DNA of 64,000 bases, from NCBI GenBank assembly GCA_024225275.1, contig JAAEMS010000279.1, forward strand, positions 35,355-99,354, written 5' to 3'. Under the pieces are notes generated by a model, which saw nothing but the letters and a program-made list of their open reading frames with translations, ran no database searches and was not told where the DNA came from. This document shows, piece after piece, positions 1-7,669 of this stretch. This stretch comes from Actinomycetes bacterium. Lineage in GTDB: Bacteria; Actinomycetota; Acidimicrobiia; Acidimicrobiales; JAAEMS01. Both the position numbers and the translations under genes were made by a program. Each line of letters opens with the position of its first letter. The stretch's first letter is position 1.

Positions 1-301
1 CGTCGTAGTCGGGGTCGTCGGGGGCGTTCTTGATCTCGATATTGATCCCCATGCCTTCGCAGGCCTCGATGGCCTCGAGCAGGCTCGGCACCGCTTCGGG
101 CAGCTCGGCGGCCGGGGTCTTGCGAATGATCCGCTCGTCGGCCAGCGCAGCATCGTGGTGGACAATCAGGACGTCGTCGGCCGTACGCCGGATATCGAGC
201 TCGACCCAGTCGGCCCCCATCTCCTGGGCCAGGCGGTAGGCCTCGATCGTGTTCTCAGGAGCATGGGCCGACGCACCCCGGTGGGCAACAACGAGAGTCA
301 T
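1..301 (-). CDS. Glycerophosphodiester phosphodiesterase, N-terminal part (runs off the window)
   Basis: The first 100 codons of a GDPD-family enzyme, which hydrolyses glycerophosphodiesters to sn-glycerol-3-phosphate and an alcohol. The start ATG is at 299-301. The N-terminus has the family signature HRGAS followed by PENT (residues 8-18), the metal ligand pair in ELD (about residue 34), and the HHDA motif near residue 50 that carries the general acid histidine. The rest, including the distal metal-binding residues, lies beyond base 1. No signal peptide is visible, so it is probably cytoplasmic. A TAGGAT box 8 nt upstream of the ATG on this strand may be a leaderless promoter. It is divergent from the whiB-like gene. 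Family assignment is firm; substrate is unknown. Confidence 0.9.
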   Translation of the reverse strand, partial: MTLVVAHRGASAHAPENTIEAYRLAQEMGADWVELDIRRTADDVLIVHHDAALADERIIRKTPAAELPEAVPSLLEAIEACEGMGINIEIKNAPDDPDYD

Positions 302-341
302 GGCCCGGGATCCTATGAGATAAAGCGGAAGGTGAGGCCCG

Positions 342-362
342 GTCAGCCGGCTCTTGGCTGAC
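342..362. promoter_or_regulatory. 7-bp inverted repeat between gdpD and whiB
   Basis: A perfect inverted repeat, GTCAGCC and GGCTGAC with a 7-nt loop, lies in the 231-bp divergent intergenic region. It has no T-tract on either strand, so it is more likely an operator or an mRNA hairpin than a terminator. Its role is unknown. Confidence 0.35.
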
Positions 363-402
363 TGCGGCGCTTCACAATAGGAAGCCAATTGGAAACAACC
401 TC

Positions 403-431
403 TTGTCGAGCACATATCGCGCGGGTATCGT
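403..431 (+). promoter_or_regulatory. Possible sigma-70 type promoter for the whiB1-like gene
   Basis: TTGTCG at 403-408 and TATCGT at 426-431 are separated by 17 nt. Transcription would start near 438 and give a leader of about 95 nt before the GTG start at 533. This was found by eye and is tentative; other weak hexamers occur nearby. Confidence 0.3.
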
Positions 432-532
432 CAGTGTGTTCCTGGATCGCCCCCCTCAGGGTCGCCTTCCAGGCATGTGAAGCAACTCACGAGCGGCATT
501 CTGCTCGTTTGCCACTGATCTGTGGAGGTATC

Positions 533-844
533 GTGGCGCTCACATCCGTAGCCGAGCTCGACGGAATTGTCGGGTCTGATGACGATGTACAGAACCTGAG
601 GTGGCGTAGTAACGCCGCCTGCCGGGACACTGATCCCGACCTGTTCTTTCCCGTGGGCACCACGGGCCCGGCTATCGTCCAGATCGCGGCCGCCAAGGAC
701 ATCTGCACCTCGTGCGATGCCCAGGGTTCCTGCCTGGAGTTTGCCCTGATGACCAATCAGGACTCTGGGGTCTGGGGCGGAACCTCCGAAGAGGAGCGGC
801 GTCAGATCCGCCGGGCTCGCAATGCCCGGCGGCGCGTCAGCTGA
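533..844 (+). CDS. whiB1: WhiB-family Fe-S transcriptional regulator, WhiB1-like
   Basis: A 103-residue WhiB protein that would bind a [4Fe-4S] cluster and act in transcription with the major sigma factor. Four cluster cysteines are visible at positions 30, 58, 61 and 67 (C-x2-C-x5-C for the last three). The GVWGG turn at 79-83 is followed by a basic tail (RRARNARRR) expected to touch DNA. The GTG at 533 is chosen because GGAGG ends 4 nt before it and because it gives the normal family length; the frame stays open further upstream without homology. In Mycobacterium, whiB1 also sits beside pdtaS, so the neighbouring kinase supports the WhiB1 subgroup. WhiB1 of M. tuberculosis is NO-sensitive; that property is only inferred here. 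Confidence 0.9.
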   Translation: MALTSVAELDGIVGSDDDVQNLRWRSNAACRDTDPDLFFPVGTTGPAIVQIAAAKDICTSCDAQGSCLEFALMTNQDSGVWGGTSEEERRQIRRARNARRRVS

Positions 845-900
845 ACCAGAACGAGGTCCGTCTCCCACCGCTCACCCGATGTGAACCGGCCTGGCTCTGA

Positions 901-2436
901 TCAGGAGGGTGCCGGCTTGGGGCTGTTGGGCCCGTCAGCCAGCTGCTCGGCCGTGTCGGGCGCGAATCGGATTTCCACGGTGCTTCCCGGGCGCGGTTCG
1001 ACGCCCCGGCCCCGGTTGAACTCGATCACTCCCCCCAGTTCGGTCTCGACCAGGGTGCGCACGATGGTGAGCCCCAAGCCGCCTCCTCCCTCTTGGTCCT
1101 GATCGGGGCCTCCTTCGGGTACCCCCACTCCGTCGTCGATGACGTGGAGCACGAGTTGGGAGCCCACCCGCGAGATCACCACATCGACCTCACCATCGCT
1201 TATCGCCAGACTGGGGGGAAAGGCATGGTCAACCGCGTTCTGGAGCAACTCGCTCAGGATCACGGCCAGCGATGTGGCCACGGTGGCCGGCAGCAGGCCG
1301 GCGTCGCCCGCCAGGCGGAACCGGACCGGACGGTCTGGCGACACGAGGCCCTCCTCGACCATCCTCACGATCGGGCGGGCGATCTCGAGAAACTCGACCG
1401 CCTCATGGGGGGCATGGGCCAGGGTTTCGTGGACCACCGCGATCGAGCCGATGCGTCGTACCGATTCCTCGATGGCCGCCTTGGCCTCGGGGACCGCCAC
1501 CCGTCGGGCCTGAAGCCGCAAGAGCGAGGAGATGGTCTGGAGGTTGTTCTTCACCCGGTGGTGGATCTCGCGGATGGTGGCGTCCTTCGACAGCAGGAGG
1601 CGGTCGCGGCGGCGCACGTCGGAGACGTCGCGCACCAGCAGGAAGCCACCGGCTACCCGATGCCGCTCCACCAGGGGTAGGGCCCGGATACGAGCGGCGC
1701 GGTCGACCCCTCGAGCGATCTCCTCGTTGACGGGGGTCCCTGACCGGAACGAGCGTCGAAGGAACGCCTCATCGAGACCGAGGTCGCGGAGCCGACGACC
1801 CACCAGCGTGCTGTGGACCCCGATGCGGTGGAGGGCCGACACCGCGTTGGGAGAGGCGTAGGAGATCTGGGAGTCGGCGTCGAGGACGACCACACCGTCA
1901 CCGACCCGTGGTTCCTCTTCGACCTCGTCGGGTTCGTCGGGCTCGGGGTAGGGGAAGTCGCCGGCCGCGATCATGCGGGCCAGGCGTTCGGCGATCAGGG
2001 CGTAGGTGCGCTCGAGCTCACCCTCGGATCGGGCGAGGGCCGGGTCGCTCTCGCGGGTGATGACCCCGATGACCTCACCGTCGAACCGAACCGGGATCCC
2101 CAGAACTCGTACCCGCTGGCCGAACTCGTCGATGGTGATCTCGCCTTCGGTGATCTCACCCAGCCGGTAGGCCCGAGCCACGAACGGCCGGGCGGCATCG
2201 TCGGTGATGTCACCCACCAAGTCCTGGGGGTACATGGTCTGGCCGGTGGCCGGCCGGACCTGGGCCAGGGCGACGAACCGCCGTCCCTCCTCACCGGCGA
2301 CGGGCACGAAGAGCAGGAGATCCGCGAAGGCGAAGTCAGCCAGCAGCCCCCAGCTGGAGATGATGCGCTGGAGGTAGGCGTGAAGGGGCCGCCCGTACCG
2401 GGTATGGGCCCGCAGCAGTTCCGAAGGTGACGCCAT
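901..2436 (-). CDS. pdtaS: PdtaS-type cytosolic sensor histidine kinase
   Basis: A 511-residue soluble kinase with no transmembrane segment. It has a GAF-like domain (about 15-155), a short acidic linker, a PAS-like domain (about 180-270), a HisKA_2 dimerization domain with the IHHRVKNN motif (phospho-acceptor histidine near 292), and an HATPase_c domain with the N-box LLQNAVDHA and a glycine-rich G-box (GGGGLGL). This matches PdtaS (Rv3220c), which signals to the ANTAR RNA-binding regulator PdtaR. No pdtaR is in the window. It lies tail to tail with the whiB1-like gene. A TACGGT box 8 nt before the ATG suggests a leaderless transcript. The ligand of the GAF/PAS region cannot be told from sequence. 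Confidence 0.88.
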   Translation of the reverse strand: MASPSELLRAHTRYGRPLHAYLQRIISSWGLLADFAFADLLLFVPVAGEEGRRFVALAQVRPATGQTMYPQDLVGDITDDAARPFVARAYRLGEITEGEITIDEFGQRVRVLGIPVRFDGEVIGVITRESDPALARSEGELERTYALIAERLARMIAAGDFPYPEPDEPDEVEEEPRVGDGVVVLDADSQISYASPNAVSALHRIGVHSTLVGRRLRDLGLDEAFLRRSFRSGTPVNEEIARGVDRAARIRALPLVERHRVAGGFLLVRDVSDVRRRDRLLLSKDATIREIHHRVKNNLQTISSLLRLQARRVAVPEAKAAIEESVRRIGSIAVVHETLAHAPHEAVEFLEIARPIVRMVEEGLVSPDRPVRFRLAGDAGLLPATVATSLAVILSELLQNAVDHAFPPSLAISDGEVDVVISRVGSQLVLHVIDDGVGVPEGGPDQDQEGGGGLGLTIVRTLVETELGGVIEFNRGRGVEPRPGSTVEIRFAPDTAEQLADGPNSPKPAPS

Positions 2437-2497
2437 CGCCGCCGACCGTAGTCGGGAACCCCACCCACGAGGTTCAAGCGCGGGGCGGCGGGGTCAA

Positions 2498-2680
2498 TTA
2501 CCGCTTCGTGATGAACCAGCTGTTGCAGCTAGGGCAATCGTGGCGAATGGTGCCGTCGACCAGGTCGACGAAATCCACCCGCGACATCGTGCCGCAACTC
2601 GGACAGTTGGTGGGCCGCTGCCAGCGCGGTCGCTCGTCCGTGAGGTCGATGACTCGACGCCTTTTCTTGACTAGGGACAT
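2498..2680 (-). CDS. Small zinc-ribbon protein
   Basis: A 60-residue basic protein with two Cys pairs, CPSCG near residue 26 and CPSC near residue 49, which form a typical zinc ribbon. The N-terminus is rich in lysine and arginine (KKRRR) and there is no membrane segment. It lies downstream of mrp and the DUF3107 gene on the same strand but is separated from them by a 50-bp perfect palindrome, which may cut it off as its own transcript. I do not recognise a characterised family. A nucleic-acid-binding or RNA-polymerase-associated role is possible, but this is only inferred from the fold. Confidence 0.65.
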   Translation of the reverse strand: MSLVKKRRRVIDLTDERPRWQRPTNCPSCGTMSRVDFVDLVDGTIRHDCPSCNSWFITKR

Positions 2681-2720
2681 CAGACTCTCCCTTTTCCGTA
2701 GATCTATGGAAGTAGGGACA

Positions 2721-2770
2721 CCATAGTACCACTCTCCGTGGTAATTACACCACGGAGAGTGGTACTATGG
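2721..2770. repeat. Perfect 22-bp inverted repeat with 6-nt loop
   Basis: The arms at 2721-2742 and 2749-2770 are exact reverse complements (begins CCATAGTACC, ends GGTACTATGG) around the loop AATTAC. It begins 1 nt beyond the 3' end of the DUF3107 gene and 41 nt ahead of the zinc-ribbon start. Neither strand has a T-tract after the stem. It could be a strong hairpin that ends or processes the upstream transcript, an operator, or a small mobile palindrome. Confidence 0.85.
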
Positions 2771-2771
2771 C

Positions 2772-3002
2772 TCACCCAAACCCAATGGGCCGATCGTCGG
2801 AGGGGCTACCGACTTCGACCCAGGCAATGCGGGCCGACGGGATACACACCTCGCGGCCCCGGCGGTCGGTGAGCCAGAGGGTGCCGCCCTCAGAACCGAG
2901 AGCATCGGCGACCTGCTGCTTGATCGCCTCGCGATCGGTCTCGACCGGCAACTCGATCTCGATCTCCTTGGGGCTATGGATCACCCCGATACGAACGTCC
3001 AC
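2772..3002 (-). CDS. DUF3107 family protein
   Basis: A 76-residue protein of the actinobacterial DUF3107 family. It shows the usual pattern: an N-terminal strand (VRIGVIH), a helical ADAL segment, a TLWLTDRRGRE beta region and the C-terminal IAWVEVG strand. The GTG at 3000-3002 is chosen because GGAGG lies 5 nt upstream of it; an ATG 7 codons further up has no such site. The function of the family is not established. It follows mrp by 36 nt on the same strand, so it is likely co-transcribed. The palindrome just after its stop may end the transcript. Confidence 0.8.
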   Translation of the reverse strand: MDVRIGVIHSPKEIEIELPVETDREAIKQQVADALGSEGGTLWLTDRRGREVCIPSARIAWVEVGSPSDDRPIGFG

Positions 3003-3038
3003 TGTTTCCTCCGTGTCGTACATGGCCCGGTGGCCACG

Positions 3039-4181
3039 TCAATCGACGACTCTCAGCTCCGAACGGTAGCGGCGCTTGGGCGCCAACTCGACGTCGATCT
3101 TTTCGGCCATGACCGCGAACACCCGTCCGACCTCGGTTTCGGTGTCCGCCCCAACCGGTGATCCGACGTCACCACCGGCCCTGAGCTCAACCACGAGGGG
3201 CACCTGGGCCACCAGGGGAACCTCGAGCCGCTGAGCCAGTTCGGCCCCACCTCCCGAGCCGAAGAGCTCATAGCACTTGCCGTCGTCGCCGGTGAACCAC
3301 GACATGTTCTCGATGACACCGCGAACCTCGAGGTTGACCTTCTCAGCCATGAAGGCAGCTCGCTGGGCCACCTTCTGGGCGGCCGGCTGAGGGGTCGTGA
3401 CGACATAGACCTCGGCCCGAGGCAGGAAGCCGGCCAGCGAGATCGAGATGTCGCCGGTTCCCGGCGGGAGGTCGACCAGGAGGTAGTCGGGTTCGTCCCA
3501 GTAGACGTCGGTCAGGAACTGCTCGAGGGCCTTGTGGAGCATGGGCCCCCGCCAGATGACAGGTTGATCCTCTTCGGCAAAGAAGCCCATCGAGATGCAG
3601 CGCACCCCATGAGCTTCGGGCGGCACCAGCATCTCGTCGATGACGGTGGGCGGGTGAGTCACCCCCAACATGCGAGGGATCGAGAAACCCCACACGTCGG
3701 CGTCGACCACCGCGGTGCTCTTGCCCCGGGCGGCCAGGGCAACGCCGAGGTTGGTGGTGATCGACGACTTGCCGACACCGCCCTTGCCCGACGCGATCAG
3801 TAGCACACGGGTCCTGCTGGCGGGGTCGGCGAAGGGGATGACCCGGCCCTCGGCGTGTCCGTGGGCCGGCTGGGAGCCGGCAGTGGCCCTGGGGTCGCCG
3901 TGGAGCATCTGACGGACTGCGGCCCGCTCGTCGTCGGTCATGACGGTGAAGGCCAAATCGATGGTGTCGATGCCATCGAGCCCAACGACCGCCTCGGACA
4001 CCCGGCGCTGGATCTCGCTGCGCAGGGGGCATCCCTCGATGGTGAGCGCCACCGTCACCGAGACCGATGGTGGGGACACCTCGACCTTCCTGACCATACC
4101 CAGATCGACGATGCTGCGACGGAGCTCGGGGTCGTGAACGGGCCGGAGGGCCTCGATGACATCGGCTTCGGTGAGGGCCAT
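3039..4181 (-). CDS. mrp: Mrp/ApbC-type P-loop ATPase, iron-sulfur cluster carrier
   Basis: A 380-residue protein expected to carry or transfer Fe-S clusters in the cytoplasm. Residues 1-85 form a MIP18/DUF59 domain (MALTEADVIEALRPVHDPEL). The ATPase domain begins near 125 with the deviant Walker A SGKGGVGKS (131-139) and includes VDADVWG and VDLPPGTGD. The segment ENMSWFTGDDGKCYELFGSGGG lacks the CxxC pair of many Mrp proteins and keeps one Cys, so cluster binding may differ. The ATG at 4179-4181 is chosen because the homology starts there; upstream codons are antisense to the regulator gene. It is divergent from the SufR-like gene, which fits a shared Fe-S role. Confidence 0.93.
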   Translation of the reverse strand: MALTEADVIEALRPVHDPELRRSIVDLGMVRKVEVSPPSVSVTVALTIEGCPLRSEIQRRVSEAVVGLDGIDTIDLAFTVMTDDERAAVRQMLHGDPRATAGSQPAHGHAEGRVIPFADPASRTRVLLIASGKGGVGKSSITTNLGVALAARGKSTAVVDADVWGFSIPRMLGVTHPPTVIDEMLVPPEAHGVRCISMGFFAEEDQPVIWRGPMLHKALEQFLTDVYWDEPDYLLVDLPPGTGDISISLAGFLPRAEVYVVTTPQPAAQKVAQRAAFMAEKVNLEVRGVIENMSWFTGDDGKCYELFGSGGGAELAQRLEVPLVAQVPLVVELRAGGDVGSPVGADTETEVGRVFAVMAEKIDVELAPKRRYRSELRVVD

Positions 4182-4205
4182 GAGTCCGGTGCTCCTAGGG
4201 GTTCG

Positions 4206-4241
4206 CCTATTTTCTCCTATGCCGATAGGTATAATACCGGC
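4206..4241 (+). promoter_or_regulatory. Leaderless promoter with nested palindromes ahead of the SufR-like gene
   Basis: A perfect TATAAT box at 4230-4235 lies 6 nt before the GTG at 4242, so the transcript should be leaderless. Two inverted repeats overlap it: CCTAT/ATAGG (4216-4220 and 4225-4229) and GGTAT/ATACC (4228-4232 and 4234-4238). A regulator bound here would block its own promoter. Because mrp reads the other way from 4181, the site may also control mrp. Autoregulation is inferred. Confidence 0.6.
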
Positions 4242-5000
4242 GTGGACTCCATGTCCGACCACCCAGCCGGCAGCCCGGCGGGCCTCACCCCCACCGACTT
4301 CGCGTCGGCGGTCACCGCGATCACCACCGCCTTCGGCGATCCCACCCGTCGCGGCATCTTCCTGTTCGCGACAGAGCGGCCCGACGGAGTCACCGCATCC
4401 GACGTCGCCGACCAGTTCGAACTCCACCCCAACGTGGCCCGACACCACCTCGACAAGCTGGCCGGTGGGGGCTACCTCGACATCCGGCTCGAGAAGCGGT
4501 CAGGGGCTGGGCGCCCATCGAAGCATTATCGGGTGGCCTCCGAGGGCATCCATCTCGAGTTCGCCGTCCGCCACGACGACATCCTCGTCACCCTCCTCGG
4601 GCGGGCCCTGGCTCGTCTGGGCTCCGAGACGGCCCAGGAGATCGCCGTCGAGGTAGGCCGCGAGTACGGCAAGACGATGGCCGGCTCCCTGTCTGACGGT
4701 GAGGCCCAGCAGTCGTTCCGCTCGGCCCTTCACTCGGTGGCCGAAGCCCTCTCGGCCCATGGCTTCGCCGCCCACGCCGAACGCAACGGAGACGAGCTCC
4801 GCATCGTCTCCCGTCACTGCCCCTTCGGCGACGCCGCGGTGGAGCACCCAGTGATCTGCGCGGTCGACCGCGGCATGGTCGAGGGCATGCTCGGCACCCT
4901 CTACGGCGAGACCAAGGTCGAGTTGGCGGGCACCGTTTCGGGTGGCGACGACGTGTGTGTCACGTCAGTGTTCGACGAAGCCCTCGTCGCTGAGCTCTGA
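4242..5000 (+). CDS. SufR-like winged-helix regulator with C-terminal cysteine cluster
   Basis: A 252-residue DNA-binding protein. Residues about 15-95 form a winged helix (FGDPTRRGIFLF, then NVARHHLDKLAGGGYL and a basic GAGRPSKHY wing). The C-terminal domain has the SufR-type cysteine motif HCPFGDAAVEHPVICAVDRG plus a further Cys near the end (DDVCVTS), suited to holding an Fe-S cluster. The gene ends 7 nt before the cysteine desulfurase start, so they form an operon, and it is divergent from mrp. This context supports an Fe-S homeostasis regulator. Start is GTG 4242 (leaderless) or possibly ATG 4251. Which sensor ligand is used is not proven by sequence. Confidence 0.78.
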   Translation: MDSMSDHPAGSPAGLTPTDFASAVTAITTAFGDPTRRGIFLFATERPDGVTASDVADQFELHPNVARHHLDKLAGGGYLDIRLEKRSGAGRPSKHYRVASEGIHLEFAVRHDDILVTLLGRALARLGSETAQEIAVEVGREYGKTMAGSLSDGEAQQSFRSALHSVAEALSAHGFAAHAERNGDELRIVSRHCPFGDAAVEHPVICAVDRGMVEGMLGTLYGETKVELAGTVSGGDDVCVTSVFDEALVAEL

Positions 5001-5007
5001 CGCGGCC

Positions 5008-6111
5008 ATGGTGCGCCACTATCTCGACCACGCCTCCACGAGTCCCCTCCGGGCGGCCGCCCGCGACGCCCTGGTCGAGTGGCTCGATACCGCGCTCGGC
5101 GACCCGGGGCGGGTGCACCACGAGGGCATGACGGCCCGCGCCGCCCTCGAACACGCCCGCGATCAGGTGGCCGCCTTTCTTGGCGCTCGACCGCGCGAGG
5201 TGGTCTTCACCTCAGGAGCCACCGAGTCGATCGTCACCGCGATTCGTGGGGCAGCCTCCCGGGGCCCCCACCAGGTCATCTCGGCCGTCGAACACTCTGG
5301 GGTGCGCGCCGCCGCTGAGGCCACGGGATCGGAAGTGACGGTGGTGCCGGTCGACAGCACCGGCCGGGTCGACCCCGACGAGGTACTGGCCGCAATCACC
5401 CCTGACACCGCCCTCGTCTCGGTCCAGTACGGCAACCACGAAGTGGGCACCATCCAACCGGTCGAGGCCACAGTGGCCGGCTGTCGCGACCGGGGTGTCC
5501 TGATTCATGTCGATGCTGCCCAGGCCGCGGGCCGGATCCCGTTGGACCTGGGCTCGCTGGGTGCGGACCTGGTGTCGGTCAGCGGCCACAAGCTCGGCGG
5601 GCCGACGGGCACCGGGGTACTCATGGTGAGACGTGGCCTGCGGATCGACCCCTTGCTGGTGGGCGGTGATCAGGAGCGGGCCCGACGAGCCGGGCTCGAG
5701 AACGTTCCCGCCCTGATGGGCCTGGGCGCGGCAGCCGCTGAGCTCAGCGAGTCCCTGGACCGAGAGAGGGGCGACTCCGTCCGCCTCACCAACCGGTTGC
5801 GGGCCGGCCTCGACGCCATCGACGGGTTGACCCAGTACGGCCACCCCGAGCATCGCCTCCCCCACCTCGTGTGCGTGGGCTTCGCCAAGGTCGAACCCCA
5901 GCCGGTGCTCATGGGCCTCGACCGGGCGGGTATCGCCGCCCACTCGGGCAGTGCCTGTTCATCCGAGGCCCTCGAACCGTCACCCGTGCTCGACGCCATG
6001 GGGGTCGACGCCATGCGCTCTCTGCGCCTCTCGGTCGGCTGGTCTACCACCGACGCCGACATCGACGCCACCCTCGAGGCCCTGCCCCGGATCCTGCAAG
6101 AGCTGGTTTGA
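5008..6111 (+). CDS. Cysteine desulfurase, NifS/IscS-like
   Basis: A 367-residue class V aminotransferase-fold enzyme that takes sulfur from L-cysteine to form a persulfide for Fe-S cluster or thio-cofactor synthesis. Visible features are the N-terminal YLDHASTSP, His96 in VEHSG, Asp169 in HVDAAQ, the PLP lysine Lys195 in SGHKLGGP, and the catalytic-loop Cys317 in SGSACSSEALEPSP. The long Cys loop is like group I (NifS/IscS) rather than SufS. The ATG at 5008 is used. It is translated together with the SufR-like gene. No scaffold gene (SufU, SufBCD) is in the window, so its acceptor is unknown; the Mrp carrier nearby is a candidate partner in the pathway. Confidence 0.93.
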   Translation: MVRHYLDHASTSPLRAAARDALVEWLDTALGDPGRVHHEGMTARAALEHARDQVAAFLGARPREVVFTSGATESIVTAIRGAASRGPHQVISAVEHSGVRAAAEATGSEVTVVPVDSTGRVDPDEVLAAITPDTALVSVQYGNHEVGTIQPVEATVAGCRDRGVLIHVDAAQAAGRIPLDLGSLGADLVSVSGHKLGGPTGTGVLMVRRGLRIDPLLVGGDQERARRAGLENVPALMGLGAAAAELSESLDRERGDSVRLTNRLRAGLDAIDGLTQYGHPEHRLPHLVCVGFAKVEPQPVLMGLDRAGIAAHSGSACSSEALEPSPVLDAMGVDAMRSLRLSVGWSTTDADIDATLEALPRILQELV

Positions 6112-6126
6112 TCCCGTCGAGGTCGG

Positions 6127-7092
6127 TCACGGCTGGGGAAACCAGGACTGATACCGGTCGACCAGCAGGCCGGGGAGGCCGCCGGTATGGACAAAGACGG
6201 TGGGCTGGTCGGCGGGCAGGCGGCCCGAGCGGCGGTCAGCGACGAGGGCGGCCATCGCCTTCCCCGAGTACACCGGATCGAGGATGATGCCCTCGGTGCG
6301 AACCGCCAGCTCGAGGGCGGCGTGGCACTCCTCGGTAGGGGTGCCGTAGCCCTCCCCCACCTGGGACCGGTCGAACCCGGCTCGGCCCCCTGGGTCCGGA
6401 CGGTGGATGAGGGCGGCGGCCTCAGACCCGAGTCGGGCGACGAAGCCTTCGAGGGAACGACCACCCACCACGTCAACCCCCATGAGCCGATCCCAGCTAC
6501 CGAGCCCGACGCCGAGCCCCGCAGCCGTCCCTCCGCTGCCGACGGCGACATAGACCACCGAACCGGCCGGAGCGACCTGGTCGATCTCGTCGGCCGAGTC
6601 GACATACCCCAGAGCCCCCACCGGCGACGAGCCGCCGATGGGGATGCGGTACGGGGCACGGCCCTCGGCCTCCAGTTCGTCACAGACCTGGGTGATGGCC
6701 GCGTCGACCTCGTGGAACCCCAGCGGACCCATCCACCGCTCGTCGAGGCCGAGGAGACGGTCGATGATGATGTTGCCCTCAGGCACCGGGGGCGGATCGG
6801 ATGAGAAGACACCCACACAGTCCATGCCGGTGAGCTGGGCTGCGGCCGCGGTCTGGCGCACATGGTTCGACTGGGCCGCCCCACCCGTAACCAGAACGTC
6901 GGCCCCCTCGGCCAGAGCGGCGGCCACCAGGTGCTCGAGCTTGCGGACCTTGTTGCCGCCCCCGGCCAGCCGGGTGAGGTCGTCGCGCTTGATCCACAAC
7001 ATGCCCGGGCCGAACCCAAGCGCCGCGCCCAGGCGGTCGGCAGGCAGACAGGGGGTGTCGTGGCCCCCCAGATCGACACGTTCAGCAGTCAT
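6127..7092 (-). CDS. dcyD: D-cysteine desulfhydrase / ACC deaminase-family PLP enzyme
   Basis: A 321-residue fold-type II PLP enzyme. The lysine that binds PLP is in GGGNKVRKLE (near residue 50), followed by TGGAAQSNH, and the phosphate loop is GSGGTAAG. The family splits D-cysteine into pyruvate, H2S and ammonia, or deaminates 1-aminocyclopropane-1-carboxylate; IPIGGSSPVGALGY and the general sequence favour D-cysteine desulfhydrase. The ATG at 7092 is chosen because a TAGGGT box lies 7 nt upstream (7100-7105), giving a leaderless start. It converges with the cysteine desulfurase, so the two sulfur-releasing enzymes are adjacent but on opposite strands. ACC deaminase remains possible. Confidence 0.8.
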   Translation of the reverse strand: MTAERVDLGGHDTPCLPADRLGAALGFGPGMLWIKRDDLTRLAGGGNKVRKLEHLVAAALAEGADVLVTGGAAQSNHVRQTAAAAQLTGMDCVGVFSSDPPPVPEGNIIIDRLLGLDERWMGPLGFHEVDAAITQVCDELEAEGRAPYRIPIGGSSPVGALGYVDSADEIDQVAPAGSVVYVAVGSGGTAAGLGVGLGSWDRLMGVDVVGGRSLEGFVARLGSEAAALIHRPDPGGRAGFDRSQVGEGYGTPTEECHAALELAVRTEGIILDPVYSGKAMAALVADRRSGRLPADQPTVFVHTGGLPGLLVDRYQSWFPQP

Positions 7093-7128
7093 CGACCACA
7101 CCCTACGCCAGCCCCCAACCCCGAGGAT

Positions 7129-7164
7129 GAGGCGGATCGCGTCGCCAGTGACGCGATCCGCCTC
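7129..7164. repeat. 36-bp palindromic repeat, copy 1
   Basis: Two perfect 15-nt arms (GAGGCGGATCGCGTC and its reverse complement) flank the loop GCCAGT. It lies between the divergent dcyD and sixA genes, so it is not a terminator for either. Related copies occur at 22603-22638 and 59465-59500. The loop here is the reverse complement of copy 2's loop, meaning the two copies have opposite orientation. Confidence 0.85.
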
Positions 7165-7210
7165 GAGATCGCAGAAGGAGCCGAACGGGTGGCTGCTACG
7201 CTCCCCGGCC

Positions 7211-7669
7211 GTGATCGTCTACCTCGTCCGCCACGCGGACGCCGGGGGCCGCCGACCCCGCGACTTCGACAGCAAACGACCCCTCAGCGACCGTGGGGCC
7301 GAACGGGCCCGCACCATCGCCGACGAGCTCCCCGCACCCACTCGCGTCGTGTCGAGCCCGGCTCTGCGCTGCCGCCAGACCGTCGAACCTCTGGCCGACC
7401 GTCACGGCCTGGTCGTCGAGGACGTCGACGAGCTGTTCGAGGGCAGCGACCCCCTCGACACCCTGGCCTGGCTACTCGGTCAGGAGACGGTTGGGCCTCT
7501 GGTGTGTTCCAGCCACGGCGACCTCATCCCCGAGCTGATCGACCATGTCATCCACCACGGGGCCCTCAACGACGGGGCCCGTACCAGCTTCGCCAAAGGG
7601 TCGGTGTGGGAGCTGACCTTCGAGGCCGACACCTGCACGCGGGCCCGCTGTGTGTCCTCAGGAACCTGA
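7211..7669 (+). CDS. sixA: SixA-like phosphohistidine phosphatase
   Basis: A 152-residue histidine phosphatase. The N-terminal LVRHADAG carries the catalytic RH pair, with the second histidine in CSSHGDL (near residue 100) and the substrate arginine region in SSPALRCRQT. SixA enzymes remove phosphate from histidine in phosphorelay or PTS proteins; the target here is unknown. GTG at 7211 is the only sensible start before the RH motif, and TACGCT 8 nt upstream may be its -10 box. Its last 12 nt overlap the end of ccmI, which reads in the opposite direction. Confidence 0.85.
   Translation: MIVYLVRHADAGGRRPRDFDSKRPLSDRGAERARTIADELPAPTRVVSSPALRCRQTVEPLADRHGLVVEDVDELFEGSDPLDTLAWLLGQETVGPLVCSSHGDLIPELIDHVIHHGALNDGARTSFAKGSVWELTFEADTCTRARCVSSGT

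Noticed and set aside
3855..4241. Extended N-terminus of the SufR-like protein
   Set aside because: The open frame upstream of 4242 is antisense to mrp and lacks homology; the TATAAT box fixes the start near 4242.
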